This document shows, in pieces, positions 25,371-33,143 of a DNA stretch of 57,536 nucleotides (within the stretch, counting starts at the first letter, position 1; each line of letters opens with the position of its first letter). The notes below the pieces were generated by a model, which saw only the letters and a program-made list of their open reading frames with translations, made no database searches and was not told the DNA's origin. Source of the DNA: Bacteroidales bacterium (GTDB lineage Bacteria; Bacteroidota; Bacteroidia; Bacteroidales; Rikenellaceae); NCBI GenBank assembly GCA_949419965.1, contig CASPAC010000007.1, positions 1 to 57,536 on the forward strand. The letters are read 5' to 3'. The position numbers and the translations under genes are program-made.

Positions 25371-27608
25371 TTACTTATAAATTACAACGATCTTTTTGAA
25401 ACGGGCCTGCACATTATTGTTAGCATCGCCATTGTTGGTAAACTTGACTGTCTGCGCATCGCCGGTCCATGATCCGCTTACCGTACTTGCATCGCCGGCA
25501 TATGTTCCCGAATCAACCGACAACTGATAGCCCATATACTTCTTATCAGAGAAAGTAAACTTAATGTCGACGATCTTCTTTCCCTCCGGAACAGAGAACG
25601 CAAACGTGTTGTAACGATAAATACGCAACTCCTTGGCGGAAGCATTGTACGCAGGCGAAGAGGTGCTGGTCCCCTTGTCGCAGGCAATCGTAACATCTCC
25701 CACCGTAGTATTTACAGCCGTTATCGTAGCATAATCGAACTCCACTTCGGCAGCACCGTCAGGCAATTGGGCTTCCTGCTCGACAGCGAGTTCAGCCAAA
25801 GTGGTTCCGTTCAAGGAAGCGACGAGCGTAGTGGTGTAGGGAGCACCCGAATCGTTGTTTCCCAAAGCCGTGATCGTCACCGAATTATCGCTTTGTTGCG
25901 GGGCACTGAACTTATCGCTGTTGCCGCCCTTGCATTCAAACATGACGAGCGCACTGGCAGCAATGTTCTGCGTTGTGAACGTAACCGTCTGAGGCTGCGG
26001 ATCGCTGCCGGCGAAAGACTTGAGCTCAGAAGTGAATCTCAGAACCGGAATCGCCGTATTGTTAGCAACCTTGGTAGCGACGACCGTGAAGTAACTACCG
26101 GTTCCGGCGGCATTGCCATTGTTGACGAACCAACCCTCAATATCGACGAGATTGCCGACATACGTATCAATATTGAGATCGGCGCTCGGAGAAGAGAGAG
26201 AACCCGTATAAGTCGACTCGAACGGGAACGTCACATTGTAATAATTGCCGCTCTTGACAAGCGTACCGGTCATTTTGACGAAAGTCACTTTGGGCGAAGT
26301 CATCAAACCGGCAATATTATCGGCCGTGATCTCCACCGGCTGGGGGGGGGTCGGAGCCGTCCCCGTACCGGTTTTGGTCACCTTGGCGCCTTCGCCGAAC
26401 TGGTACACGCCGCCGTAAGCAGCAACGGTACCCTTGACCGAAACGACATCGCCGACGGCAACTTCCGGAAGAGCATTGAGGAAGACCAACATGGTTCCCG
26501 TAGCATCCTGCATGACGAAACCGGCAGCATAAGTAGCAACGACCGTAGCATCCTTAACCTCGTAATCGCCGGCAGCGGAAATCCCGGAAATATTCACGAC
26601 AGGAATGGGATCGCCGGCTTCCAGATCGACGACCTGACCGCCCGCACCCGTCTGCAGCGTAATGTCGTCGATACGCACGTTGGATGCAAGAATAGGCGAC
26701 AGGAAACGGATGAAAAGCTTTTCGGCCGGAGCCTTGAGCGTAAAGTCGGCGGTAGCCAGCACCCAGTTCTTTCCGGCGCTGTTCTTGTCGCCATCGTTGG
26801 TCGTGTACTCGATAGTCGACCAGGTCGCACCATCGGCGCTAAGAGCGACGAGCAGGTTCGCGTTCGACCACGTATAGTCTTTCTTATCATAATCGATGGT
26901 CTGCTGACCGCCGAATGTCAGATGGAGATGGGTCTGCTCGGGCGTCAACGCGATATTCTGCACGATAAACCTGGCGGGCACATTGCCGAAAAAGAGAATC
27001 GGCGCACCCGAAGCTCCCTCGTAGCTGGACGAATTATTGGGAGACGACTTGCGCACCGAAACATTCGTGCCCGCGTAAGTTACGCCGGCCGCACCCTCAC
27101 CGGTCTTGATCCAACCCGTATACTTGTCTACATCGGTATTGGCAACATTGGCATCCGTGCCGAACGTCTCCTTGTAAATCAGAACGGGCGTCACGATTTC
27201 GCCGCTCGGCGACTGCAGAACCGTGATTTTGGCAGTAACCGTATAAGGTACGCCGTAAATCTCCCCGGTGGCCGAAAGAACGGCGACGGCCGAACGCTCC
27301 TCGATGCCGGCCGGCATGGGGTCGACGGTGAAGACGAGCGAGGAGGTGCCGGCCTTACCGGAAGTGATGTTGGGAATGCACCAATCCTGGTCGGACTCGA
27401 AAGCCAGCGTCCACGTACCGGACGAAACGACCGAAACAGCCTCGGTCTCGCCACCCGCGGAGGCGATGCCTATCGTCGTGGCCTCCTTGTCGTTGACCGT
27501 GATGGAGGCGTCCACATCGCCGCCCTTGTCGTCGTCGGAGCAGGCGCCGAAAGCAGCCGCAGCCAGCGCCGAGAAGAACAACGAACGCCAAAAATTCAAA
27601 CTTTTCAT
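25371..27608 (-). CDS. Multidomain BACON / OB-fold surface lipoprotein
   Basis: This 745-residue lipoprotein has a lipobox (FGAC, C23) followed by an acidic SDDD tract. Domains read as BACON-like (about 40-132), a jelly-roll/choice-of-anchor region (about 143-325), OB-fold DUF5689-like repeats (about 335-415 and 425-520), a second BACON-like domain (about 525-610), and a C-terminal beta domain. No catalytic motif is seen, so binding is the likely role. Codons 420-422 (Thr-Pro-Pro) lie on a C9 run between the two OB-like parts. The start at 27608 gives the signal peptide; the longer open frame upstream does not. It has its own promoter and terminator. Confidence 0.72.
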   Translation of the reverse strand: MKSLNFWRSLFFSALAAAAFGACSDDDKGGDVDASITVNDKEATTIGIASAGGETEAVSVVSSGTWTLAFESDQDWCIPNITSGKAGTSSLVFTVDPMPAGIEERSAVAVLSATGEIYGVPYTVTAKITVLQSPSGEIVTPVLIYKETFGTDANVANTDVDKYTGWIKTGEGAAGVTYAGTNVSVRKSSPNNSSSYEGASGAPILFFGNVPARFIVQNIALTPEQTHLHLTFGGQQTIDYDKKDYTWSNANLLVALSADGATWSTIEYTTNDGDKNSAGKNWVLATADFTLKAPAEKLFIRFLSPILASNVRIDDITLQTGAGGQVVDLEAGDPIPVVNISGISAAGDYEVKDATVVATYAAGFVMQDATGTMLVFLNALPEVAVGDVVSVKGTVAAYGGVYQFGEGAKVTKTGTGTAPTPPQPVEITADNIAGLMTSPKVTFVKMTGTLVKSGNYYNVTFPFESTYTGSLSSPSADLNIDTYVGNLVDIEGWFVNNGNAAGTGSYFTVVATKVANNTAIPVLRFTSELKSFAGSDPQPQTVTFTTQNIAASALVMFECKGGNSDKFSAPQQSDNSVTITALGNNDSGAPYTTTLVASLNGTTLAELAVEQEAQLPDGAAEVEFDYATITAVNTTVGDVTIACDKGTSTSSPAYNASAKELRIYRYNTFAFSVPEGKKIVDIKFTFSDKKYMGYQLSVDSGTYAGDASTVSGSWTGDAQTVKFTNNGDANNNVQARFKKIVVIYK
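26342..26350 (-). repeat. C9 tract inside the BACON lipoprotein gene
   Basis: Nine C residues on the coding strand span codons 420-423 (ACC CCC CCC CAG) in a Thr/Pro linker. The frame is open here. A one-base change would truncate the protein after about 420 of 745 residues. Confidence 0.9.
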
Positions 27609-27688
27609 AAAAAACGATTTTAATAAAACAAACAGTAGCAATTCCGGTTGAAAGGCCAACATCCTGCCGAAACAGAAATATTGATGTG

Positions 27689-27719
27689 TAAAGTTAAAAT
27701 TATTTTGAATGGCAACAAA
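27689..27719 (-). promoter_or_regulatory. Promoter of the BACON lipoprotein gene
   Basis: On the minus strand TTTG (27716-27719), a 19-nt spacer and TAACTTTA (27689-27696). The -7 element and following ACAC closely resemble those of the polysaccharide promoter (TACCTTTACAC). Confidence 0.6.
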
Positions 27720-27922
27720 GTTTCTGCCACTTTTTTTATGACAGAAAGAGACCGCGGCATGCAAAAAGAGAAAAATCCGAAAGCAATCGGGGCGAAAAAC
27801 CGAAAAAACCGACAGCCCGCCCGGGTCCGACACCCGAAGATCGCCGCCCGGGCGATCGGCACACGCGGAACGCCGCCCGCCCGGAGTTGCGGCACCGGAA
27901 AAGAAACGCCCGACCAAGACAA

Positions 27923-27952
27923 GGGCCTGTCTCCGAACACGGAAACAGGCCC
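27923..27952 (-). terminator. Hairpin after the DUF4293 gene
   Basis: GGGCCTGT pairs with ACAGGCCC, with an inner TCCG/CGGA stem. It lies 21 bp past the stop codon on the minus strand. The T tail is poor (TTGTCTTGG), so termination may be weak. Confidence 0.5.
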
Positions 27953-27973
27953 CGAAAACGCGAGCGCCCCACC

Positions 27974-28438
27974 CTAACGGATGCGATCGGCAGCCCGGAC
28001 GAGCACCTCGTCGCGGAAAATGGCCCGGGCGGCCAACCACACGAAGACGAGGCTGACGAGCGGCAACGCGATGGCGGCATGCACGCCCTGGAAGTGGGAC
28101 TCCAGACCGGAAAAGATGCGGGAGCCGAGATAATAATAGATTCCCTCCAGGACGGCCGCCCCGATGAGCAACACCGCCTCGACGACGCACAACCGGATCT
28201 GCAACAACCGCCGCCGGAAGAGAAAAAGCGTGACAAGCGGCAATGCACAAGCCGCGGCGAGCAAAACACCCATGTAGAGGGTCGGCTGCGACGCGGCACC
28301 GTCGAGCGAACGGAACGCGAAAGCGTAAAGCCGGAATTCGCTGCCCTCGCCGGCGAACCGGGCCAGCGGCGCGAAGAGCGTGACGGCCATGAGGGCCGAT
28401 GCGACGAACAGATAGAGTGACTGGATACGCTGTATCAT
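27974..28438 (-). CDS. DUF4293 family membrane protein
   Basis: This 154-residue protein starts MIQRIQSLYL and has four membrane segments (about residues 8-26, 53-72, 82-100 and 118-138). These are the hallmarks of the Bacteroidetes-specific family DUF4293, whose function is unknown. It starts 2 bp after the stop of the glycosyltransferase gene and should be the last gene of a three-gene operon. Confidence 0.82.
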   Translation of the reverse strand: MIQRIQSLYLFVASALMAVTLFAPLARFAGEGSEFRLYAFAFRSLDGAASQPTLYMGVLLAAACALPLVTLFLFRRRLLQIRLCVVEAVLLIGAAVLEGIYYYLGSRIFSGLESHFQGVHAAIALPLVSLVFVWLAARAIFRDEVLVRAADRIR

Positions 28439-28440
28439 AA

Positions 28441-29403
28441 TCAGAGTTTTTTATCGATCAGGTATTTGTTGCGGTCGGACGAACCGCGGTTGATCAATTC
28501 GCCGAGGAAACCGGCCAGAAAGAGCTGGATGCCGAGCACGACGGTCAGCATGGCCAGATAGAAAAGCGGCTGGTCGGCCACGGGGCGCAGCGGCAGTCCG
28601 TGCATCTGCTTCCACAACTTCCCGGCGATGATCCACACCGTCGTGCCGCCGCCGACCAGAAACATCAGCGTACCGAGACTACCGAAAAAATACATCGGCG
28701 AACGCCCGAAATGGGACATGAACAACACCGTTATCAGGTCGAGGTAGCCTTTGACCATGCGTTCGAGACCGAATTTGGAGTGTCCGTATTTGCGGGCCCG
28801 GTGCTCGACGACCTTCTCGCCGATGCGGCGGAAACCGGCCTGGCGCGCCAGGATGGGGATGAAGCGGTGCATTTCGCCGTAGACCTCGATGGCTTTCACG
28901 GTCTTGCGCCGGTAGGCCTTCAGCCCGCAGTTGAAGTCGTGGAGCCGGATGCCCGACGCCACGCGGGCCGTCCAGTTGAAGAACTTGCTGGGCCAACGCT
29001 TGCCGATGGGGTCGTAGCGCTTCTTCTTCCACCCCGAGACGAGGTCGTAGCCCTCCTCGAGGATCATGCGGCGCAACTCGGGAATCTCGTCGGGCGAATC
29101 CTGCAAGTCGGCATCCATGGTTACGACCACCTCGCCCTGCGCGGCCTCGAAACCGCAATAGAGCGCGGCCGATTTGCCGTAGTTGCGCGCGAAGCCGATG
29201 GCCCGCACGAAAGGATGCTCCCGCCGAAGCTGCTCGATGACGCTCCACGAACCGTCGGTCGAACCGTCGTCGACGAAGATGACTTCGCACGTCAAGGCAT
29301 GGTCGCGGGCCACGCGGGCGATCCACGCAGTCAGCTCGGGCAGCGACTCCTCCTCGTTGAAGAGCGGCACGACGACCGAAATGTCGGGACTATTCGTTGT
29401 CAT
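28441..29403 (-). CDS. DPM1/GtrB-like family 2 glycosyltransferase
   Basis: This 320-residue enzyme has VVPLFNEEESLPEL near residue 10, VDDGSTDGS near 45 and DADLQDSPDEI near 97, followed by two C-terminal membrane segments (about 235-257 and 270-292). This is the architecture of polyprenyl-phosphate glycosyltransferases (DPM1, ArnC, GtrB), which load a sugar onto a lipid carrier at the inner membrane face. The lipid and sugar are not determined. Its start overlaps the end of the DUF4199 gene by 14 bp. Confidence 0.88.
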   Translation of the reverse strand: MTTNSPDISVVVPLFNEEESLPELTAWIARVARDHALTCEVIFVDDGSTDGSWSVIEQLRREHPFVRAIGFARNYGKSAALYCGFEAAQGEVVVTMDADLQDSPDEIPELRRMILEEGYDLVSGWKKKRYDPIGKRWPSKFFNWTARVASGIRLHDFNCGLKAYRRKTVKAIEVYGEMHRFIPILARQAGFRRIGEKVVEHRARKYGHSKFGLERMVKGYLDLITVLFMSHFGRSPMYFFGSLGTLMFLVGGGTTVWIIAGKLWKQMHGLPLRPVADQPLFYLAMLTVVLGIQLFLAGFLGELINRGSSDRNKYLIDKKL

Positions 29404-29950
29404 TGCCGGCGAAAGGTTGCGGAGCGCGCGCCGTCATGCCGGCGACGATCAATCCGAAGAAGAGCCCGAAAAAGACGCTCGACCAGATACCGCCCAGGAT
29501 GGTGGAGAAAAGCGACGGTTCGGGCGTATTGCGGAGCTGCTCGACGAGCGCCTCCACGGGACCGGTCATGCCGCTCTTGCCGGCCAGGCGGGCGAAGATG
29601 TCGCCAATCTTGTCGACATAGTTGCCGTAGCCGAGCACGAGATGCAGGAAGATGTAGTTGACCACGCCGAGAAGCAGACCGGCCGGCAACGACATGGAAA
29701 GCACATAACCGTAGCCCTCGCCGAACGAGAACCCGTCGGCCGCCGCGGCCAGCGCGGAACGCCGGCGCGTGAAGCGCAACAACAGATAGAAATGCAGCAC
29801 GGCGACCGCCAGCCACTCGATCATGATGATCGCGTAAAGCCCGATCTTACCGCTGAACAACACGCCGGTCTCCAGCACGGACGATGCGGCCAGCAACAAG
29901 CCTACGTAAGCACCGCACCGGGCAGCATCGCTCCAAAAAGTCTTTTCCAT
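29390..29950 (-). CDS. DUF4199 family membrane protein
   Basis: This 186-residue protein has four membrane segments (about residues 15-32, 36-58, 84-105 and 155-172) and the family-typical FSFGEGYGYVL segment near 74. DUF4199 proteins are common in Bacteroidetes, often beside a DPM1-like glycosyltransferase as here; the role is unknown. It is the first gene of the operon and its leader carries the element described at 29995-30042. Confidence 0.82.
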   Translation of the reverse strand: MEKTFWSDAARCGAYVGLLLAASSVLETGVLFSGKIGLYAIIMIEWLAVAVLHFYLLLRFTRRRSALAAAADGFSFGEGYGYVLSMSLPAGLLLGVVNYIFLHLVLGYGNYVDKIGDIFARLAGKSGMTGPVEALVEQLRNTPEPSLFSTILGGIWSSVFFGLFFGLIVAGMTARAPQPFAGNDNE

Positions 29951-29994
29951 TGCAAATATGTTTTACATTCATTAATCATTAATCGGCAGCAACC

Positions 29995-30042
29995 TTTCGC
30001 GTCCCGGCACGGATCGGGCAAGCCTGGCTCTGCAGGCGGCCG
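29995..30042 (-). promoter_or_regulatory. Leader element GCAGAGC-N28-GAAA upstream of the DUF4199 gene
   Basis: On the minus strand GCAGAGC (30027-30033) is followed after exactly 28 nt by GAAA (29995-29998). An AGG-CTTG-CCC hairpin-like segment sits at the same relative position as in the NUC1 copy. It ends 44 bp before the start codon. Confidence 0.4.
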
Positions 30043-30130
30043 CTCGAAAAGGCCGGAATCACACGGCCGCCCCCAGCCCCTCCGGCTTCGGCGGAACCCG
30101 ACGCCCCGGCCGCAGCCATGGAAAGCCTCT

Positions 30131-30727
30131 CTATTGCAACTCGCCCCGGCCCTGACGCAGGATTTCGGGTTCGTCGCCCGTGAGGTCGACCACGGTGGTG
30201 GGCTCCAACGCTCCGGGTCCGCCGTCGATGACCAACTGCACGTCGCGCAGGTAGCGCTCGTGGATCAACTCGGGGTCGGTCATATACTCCTGCGTCTCGT
30301 CGTCCTGCCGCACCGAAGCGGTGACCAACGGGGTGCCCGAAGCCTCGACGATGGCCCGGGCCACGGGATGCGCAGGGATGCGTACGCCGATGGTGCGGCG
30401 CTTGCCGAGCGTCTTGTCGGGCACGCGCGACGAAGCAGGCAGCACGAAAGTGAAAGGCCCCGGCAGATTGCGTTTCAGAATCCTAAACGCAGCGTTGTCC
30501 ACCCGGCAGAACTCGGCGACCTGGGCCAGGTTGGCGAAAACGAGGGTGAACTCGTTCTTCTCCTTCAACCGCCGCAGCCGCTCGATGGCCTTGGCCGAAC
30601 GCAGCGAACACCCGAAAGCGTAGACGCTGTCGGTGGGCCAGATGACCGTGCCGTCGTTCTCCAGCACCGCCACGACCCTCTGCAACTCGCGTTCCGAAGG
30701 ATTCTGCCCGTAGATTTTCGTAAGCAT
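30131..30727 (-). CDS. Threonylcarbamoyl-AMP synthase (TsaC/Sua5/YrdC family)
   Basis: This 198-residue YrdC-domain protein makes L-threonylcarbamoyl-AMP for the t6A modification of tRNA. The motif VIWPTDSVYAFGCSL near residue 29, with KN in LKEKNEF and the PGPFTFVLP segment near 90, are typical. The later segment GVRIPAHPVAR also fits. I chose the start at 30727, which lies directly after a -7 element; the open frame upstream to 30841 has no homology. It could instead be the YciO-type paralogue, since both share this length. Confidence 0.85.
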   Translation of the reverse strand: MLTKIYGQNPSERELQRVVAVLENDGTVIWPTDSVYAFGCSLRSAKAIERLRRLKEKNEFTLVFANLAQVAEFCRVDNAAFRILKRNLPGPFTFVLPASSRVPDKTLGKRRTIGVRIPAHPVARAIVEASGTPLVTASVRQDDETQEYMTDPELIHERYLRDVQLVIDGGPGALEPTTVVDLTGDEPEILRQGRGELQ

Positions 30728-30732
30728 GGATA

Positions 30733-30740
30733 CAAATATA
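30733..30740 (-). promoter_or_regulatory. -7 element immediately before the TsaC-type gene
   Basis: TATATTTG on the minus strand is an exact -7 consensus match and ends 5 nt before the ATG at 30727. Transcription would begin at or within a few bases of the start codon, giving a leaderless or nearly leaderless mRNA. A -33 TTTG at the right spacing is not seen. Confidence 0.55.
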
Positions 30741-30854
30741 GGTAAAAACGGTGGAAAACAGGCGACCGTCCGCAAATAAAACGCTTTGCGGCAACGTCCG
30801 CCCGCCTGCCGGACACGACAATGCCCCGCCGATACGAACATGACAACCTATCCG

Positions 30855-31208
30855 TCAGCCGGTTGTCCCGAATTTCCGTTCGAACAGCAACCGGTTCTCC
30901 TCGCCCCAGGCAATCATGGCATCTATGATCGGCAGCAGCGACCGCCCCAATCCGGTGATGGCATATTCCGAACGCGGCGGGAGTTCCGCGAAGATGGTTT
31001 TCGCAACCAGACCGTCCTCCGCCAGTTCTTTGAGCTGGAGGTCCAACACACGGGGCGCCGCTTCCGGCAGCACTTTATGCAGTTCGCTGGGGCGCATCGG
31101 TCCGTTCCGCAGTTCATCGAGGATGCACGACTTCCATTTCGAATTGATCAGACTCATGGTCAGCCGCAGAGGACAACTCAGGTCGACGGGTATTTTTCTT
31201 TCGTACAT
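30855..31208 (-). CDS. HxlR-family winged-helix regulator
   Basis: This 117-residue regulator has the HxlR pattern: CPLRLTMSLINSKWKSCILDEL at about 12-33, then the MRPSELHKVLP recognition region and ELPPRSEYAITGLGRSL wing. These proteins are small cytoplasmic dimers, often responding to aldehydes or redox stress. It is divergent from the SnoaL-like gene, with 158 bp between them, and probably controls it. The spacer contains related GTATACCG, GTATCCG and CGGTAC words that could be operator half-sites. Confidence 0.9.
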   Translation of the reverse strand: MYERKIPVDLSCPLRLTMSLINSKWKSCILDELRNGPMRPSELHKVLPEAAPRVLDLQLKELAEDGLVAKTIFAELPPRSEYAITGLGRSLLPIIDAMIAWGEENRLLFERKFGTTG

Positions 31209-31231
31209 AGCCGTTCAATCGGGTTACGACA

Positions 31232-31239
31232 CAAAAATA
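31232..31239 (-). promoter_or_regulatory. -7 element of the HxlR gene
   Basis: TATTTTTG on the minus strand matches the -7 consensus exactly. The -33 position holds ACTT rather than TTTG. The leader would be about 20 nt. Confidence 0.5.
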
Positions 31240-31303
31240 ATGATATTCCTCCATACGGGAAGTATACCGATAATTTTTTCAGTATCCGAATCATTTTTCG
31301 GTA

Positions 31304-31335
31304 CTTGCACCGGTCGGCAGCACCCGTTAACTTTG
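31304..31335 (+). promoter_or_regulatory. Promoter of the SnoaL-like gene
   Basis: CTTG (31304-31307), a 20-nt spacer and TAACTTTG (31328-31335) give a full -7 match and a 3/4 -33 match, with a leader of about 25-30 nt. Confidence 0.65.
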
Positions 31336-31366
31336 CAGCCGTAAAACTCCAAAAAACACAATCTCC

Positions 31367-31750
31367 ATGCGCAATCCGATCCAGGAATACGAGGCTGTCG
31401 AGGCGGCCGCCATGAAATTTGTCAGAAGCGTGGCCGAGGGCGACAGCAGCCATGCACGCGAACTCTTCACCGACGATGCCGTGCTGTTCGGCTTTCTCGA
31501 CGGAGCGTTGGAACGCGGCTCCATCGAACAATTCTACCGCAACGTCGACAGCGTCAGCGGCGGCGAAGGGTTCAAGGCCCGCATCGACGTTGTGGCCGTC
31601 GAGGAGACGCTCGCCGTCGTCCGCGTGCTCGAAGAGGGCTGGGGAGGCCGCATCGACTTCACCGACTATCTCCTGCTGCTGAAAATTGACGGCGAATGGA
31701 AGTGTGTGGCGAAAGCCTACAACCAAAATTCCGACACCGTCCGGAAATAG
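31367..31750 (+). CDS. SnoaL/NTF2-like (lumazine-binding type) protein
   Basis: This 127-residue single-domain protein fits the NTF2-like cone fold: an N-terminal helix pair (AAAMKFVRSVAEGD), then FTDDAVLFGFLDGALERGS, and C-terminal strands ending DYLLLLKIDGEWKCVAKAY. Proteins of this group bind or isomerise small ligands, or act as stress proteins with no known enzyme activity. No signal peptide is seen. Its likely controller is the divergent HxlR gene. It ends 23 bp before a bidirectional terminator. Confidence 0.78.
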   Translation: MRNPIQEYEAVEAAAMKFVRSVAEGDSSHARELFTDDAVLFGFLDGALERGSIEQFYRNVDSVSGGEGFKARIDVVAVEETLAVVRVLEEGWGGRIDFTDYLLLLKIDGEWKCVAKAYNQNSDTVRK

Positions 31751-31772
31751 AAGCCCGCCCGCGGCCGAACCG

Positions 31773-31801
31773 AAAAGCCCGCCTTTCCAGGCGGGCTTTT
31801 T
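31773..31801. terminator. Bidirectional terminator between the SnoaL-like and mltG genes
   Basis: AAAAGCCCGCCT (31773-31784) pairs with AGGCGGGCTTTT (31789-31800) around a 4-nt loop. The A and T tracts serve both converging genes. Confidence 0.88.
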
Positions 31802-31820
31802 CAGTCGACCGAACCGCCGG

Positions 31821-32831
31821 TCACCTGATATTGCGCCGGTTGAGCTCGGCGCTGTAAGCACGGGCGTTCCTCATGTGCTCGTCGAACGTGCGGGCGAAAT
31901 TGTGGTAACCGTCGAACTCGGGCCGGGCGCAGAAGAAGATGAAATCGTGCTTCTCGAAATTGAGCACGGCGTCGATGGCGTTCTTGCCGGGCATGCAGAT
32001 GGGCGACGGCGGGAGACCCCTATTAATATAGGTATTGTAAGGCGAGGGGAATCGGAGGTGCTTGTAGAGGATACGCCGGAGGGTGAAATCCTGCATGGCG
32101 TACTTGACGGTAGGATCGGCCTGGAGCGGAATCCCGCGGTTGAGCCGGTTGACGTAGACCCCGGCGACGCGGGGCATTTCGTCGGACTGCCGGGTCTCCT
32201 CGTAGACGATGGAAGCCAAGGTCAAGACCTCCAGCCTGCTCAGCCCGCTGCGCCTGCGCAGCGAATCGCGCCGGGGTGTCCAAAAGCGCTCGTACTCCCG
32301 CTTCATACCGCGCACGAACTCTTCGGGCGAGACGGTCCAATAGAACTCGTAGGAATCGGGGATGAACATGGAAAAGAACGTGACGCTGTCGAAACCGACC
32401 TTGGCGGCCTGCTCGGGAGAAGTGAAAACCTGCATCAAGGCGGCGGAATCGGCGTCGAGCTGACGGGAGAGCTTCTGAGCCAGCTGGGCGGGAGTGCGCA
32501 CGTTGTTGATGGTGACCCGGACGGGAGTTTCCAACCCGAGCTTGAGCATGCGGGCGATACGGATGACGTTCATACCGCGGCTGAGGACGTAATGACCCGG
32601 CTTGAAGCTGTCGGCCAAACCGATTCGGCGGGCGTAGAACCTGAACGCGGCGCGGTGCCTGATACGGGGCATCAGCGAATCGGCAAGCTGCCCGTAATCG
32701 GCCTGCGCACTGACGAAGAGCTCGCTTTCGGTGCGCACGGCATTGCCCTTGAACTGGAAGAAGACGACCGCCCCGGCGAGCAGAACCGCCGCGCCGCAAG
32801 CCGCCAGGATGAAAAAGATTTTTTTACGCAT
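31821..32831 (-). CDS. mltG: Endolytic murein transglycosylase MltG
   Basis: This 336-residue inner-membrane protein cleaves nascent peptidoglycan strands and may end glycan chain growth. One N-terminal membrane segment (about residues 4-24) is followed by a LysM-like region and the YceG/MltG catalytic domain, with the signature LASIVYEETRQ (catalytic Glu) and VAGVYVNRLNRGIPLQADPTV. The final PGKNAIDAVL segment is also conserved. The start at 32831 gives the membrane anchor right away; the longer open frame runs back through the SRP RNA gene and is not credible. Its promoter overlaps the divergent SRP RNA promoter. Confidence 0.92.
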   Translation of the reverse strand: MRKKIFFILAACGAAVLLAGAVVFFQFKGNAVRTESELFVSAQADYGQLADSLMPRIRHRAAFRFYARRIGLADSFKPGHYVLSRGMNVIRIARMLKLGLETPVRVTINNVRTPAQLAQKLSRQLDADSAALMQVFTSPEQAAKVGFDSVTFFSMFIPDSYEFYWTVSPEEFVRGMKREYERFWTPRRDSLRRRSGLSRLEVLTLASIVYEETRQSDEMPRVAGVYVNRLNRGIPLQADPTVKYAMQDFTLRRILYKHLRFPSPYNTYINRGLPPSPICMPGKNAIDAVLNFEKHDFIFFCARPEFDGYHNFARTFDEHMRNARAYSAELNRRNIR

Positions 32832-32844
32832 TGTCCGCGGATTT

Positions 32845-32875
32845 TTTGCAAAGATATAAAATTTTCCTACTTTTG
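32845..32875 (+). promoter_or_regulatory. Promoter of the SRP RNA gene
   Basis: TTTG (32845-32848), a 19-nt spacer and TACTTTTG (32868-32875) match the consensus exactly. The RNA is expected to begin near 32881. Confidence 0.75.
32849..32856 (-). promoter_or_regulatory. -7 element of mltG, inside the SRP RNA promoter spacer
   Basis: TATCTTTG on the minus strand is an exact -7 match, 17 bp before the mltG start. It lies within the spacer of the divergent ffs promoter, so the two promoters physically overlap. Confidence 0.6.
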
Positions 32876-32880
32876 CGGTC

Positions 32881-32976
32881 GGGTGAGTCTTATACGACCA
32901 GCTCCTGCAGAATCCCCCAGGCGAGGAATCGAGCAAGGGTATGCGGTCGCAGCGGTGCGATATGAGTAGCTCACCC
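32881..32976 (+). ncRNA. ffs: Signal recognition particle RNA (small bacterial type)
   Basis: The 96-nt RNA begins GGGTGAG, which pairs with CTCACCC at its end, and is followed by six T residues. The apical helix-8 core is AGG-CGA-GGAA-TCG-AGCA (about 32919-32935), with the GGAA tetraloop and the asymmetric AGG/AGCA loops that Ffh binds. It scaffolds Ffh in co-translational targeting of membrane proteins. It has its own consensus promoter. Confidence 0.9.
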
Positions 32977-33013
32977 TTTTTTCATGCCCATACGTGACCC
33001 TCACGCAAAAGGG

Positions 33014-33045
33014 AAGGACGGGACCCGGCTTCGGATTCCGTCCTT
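33014..33045 (-). terminator. Hairpin after the beta-barrel protein gene
   Basis: On the minus strand, an 8-bp AAGGACGG/CCGTCCTT stem with a 16-nt loop is followed by CCCTTTTG. It lies about 100 bp past the stop codon at 33144. Confidence 0.5.
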
Positions 33046-33143
33046 TTGCTTGTCCGCCGTCCGGGAATCGGGATCTGTCCCGACGGTTTCCCGTCTTCCG
33101 TTTCCGGCATCGCCCCTGTCGCTCTCTGCCTTCGGCTTTCCGC

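Larger units (their letters stand above)
27609..27973. other. Intergenic region without a gene
   Basis: It holds the promoter of the BACON gene (27689-27719) and the terminator of the DUF4293 gene (27923-27952). I see no further gene or RNA. Confidence 0.6.
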
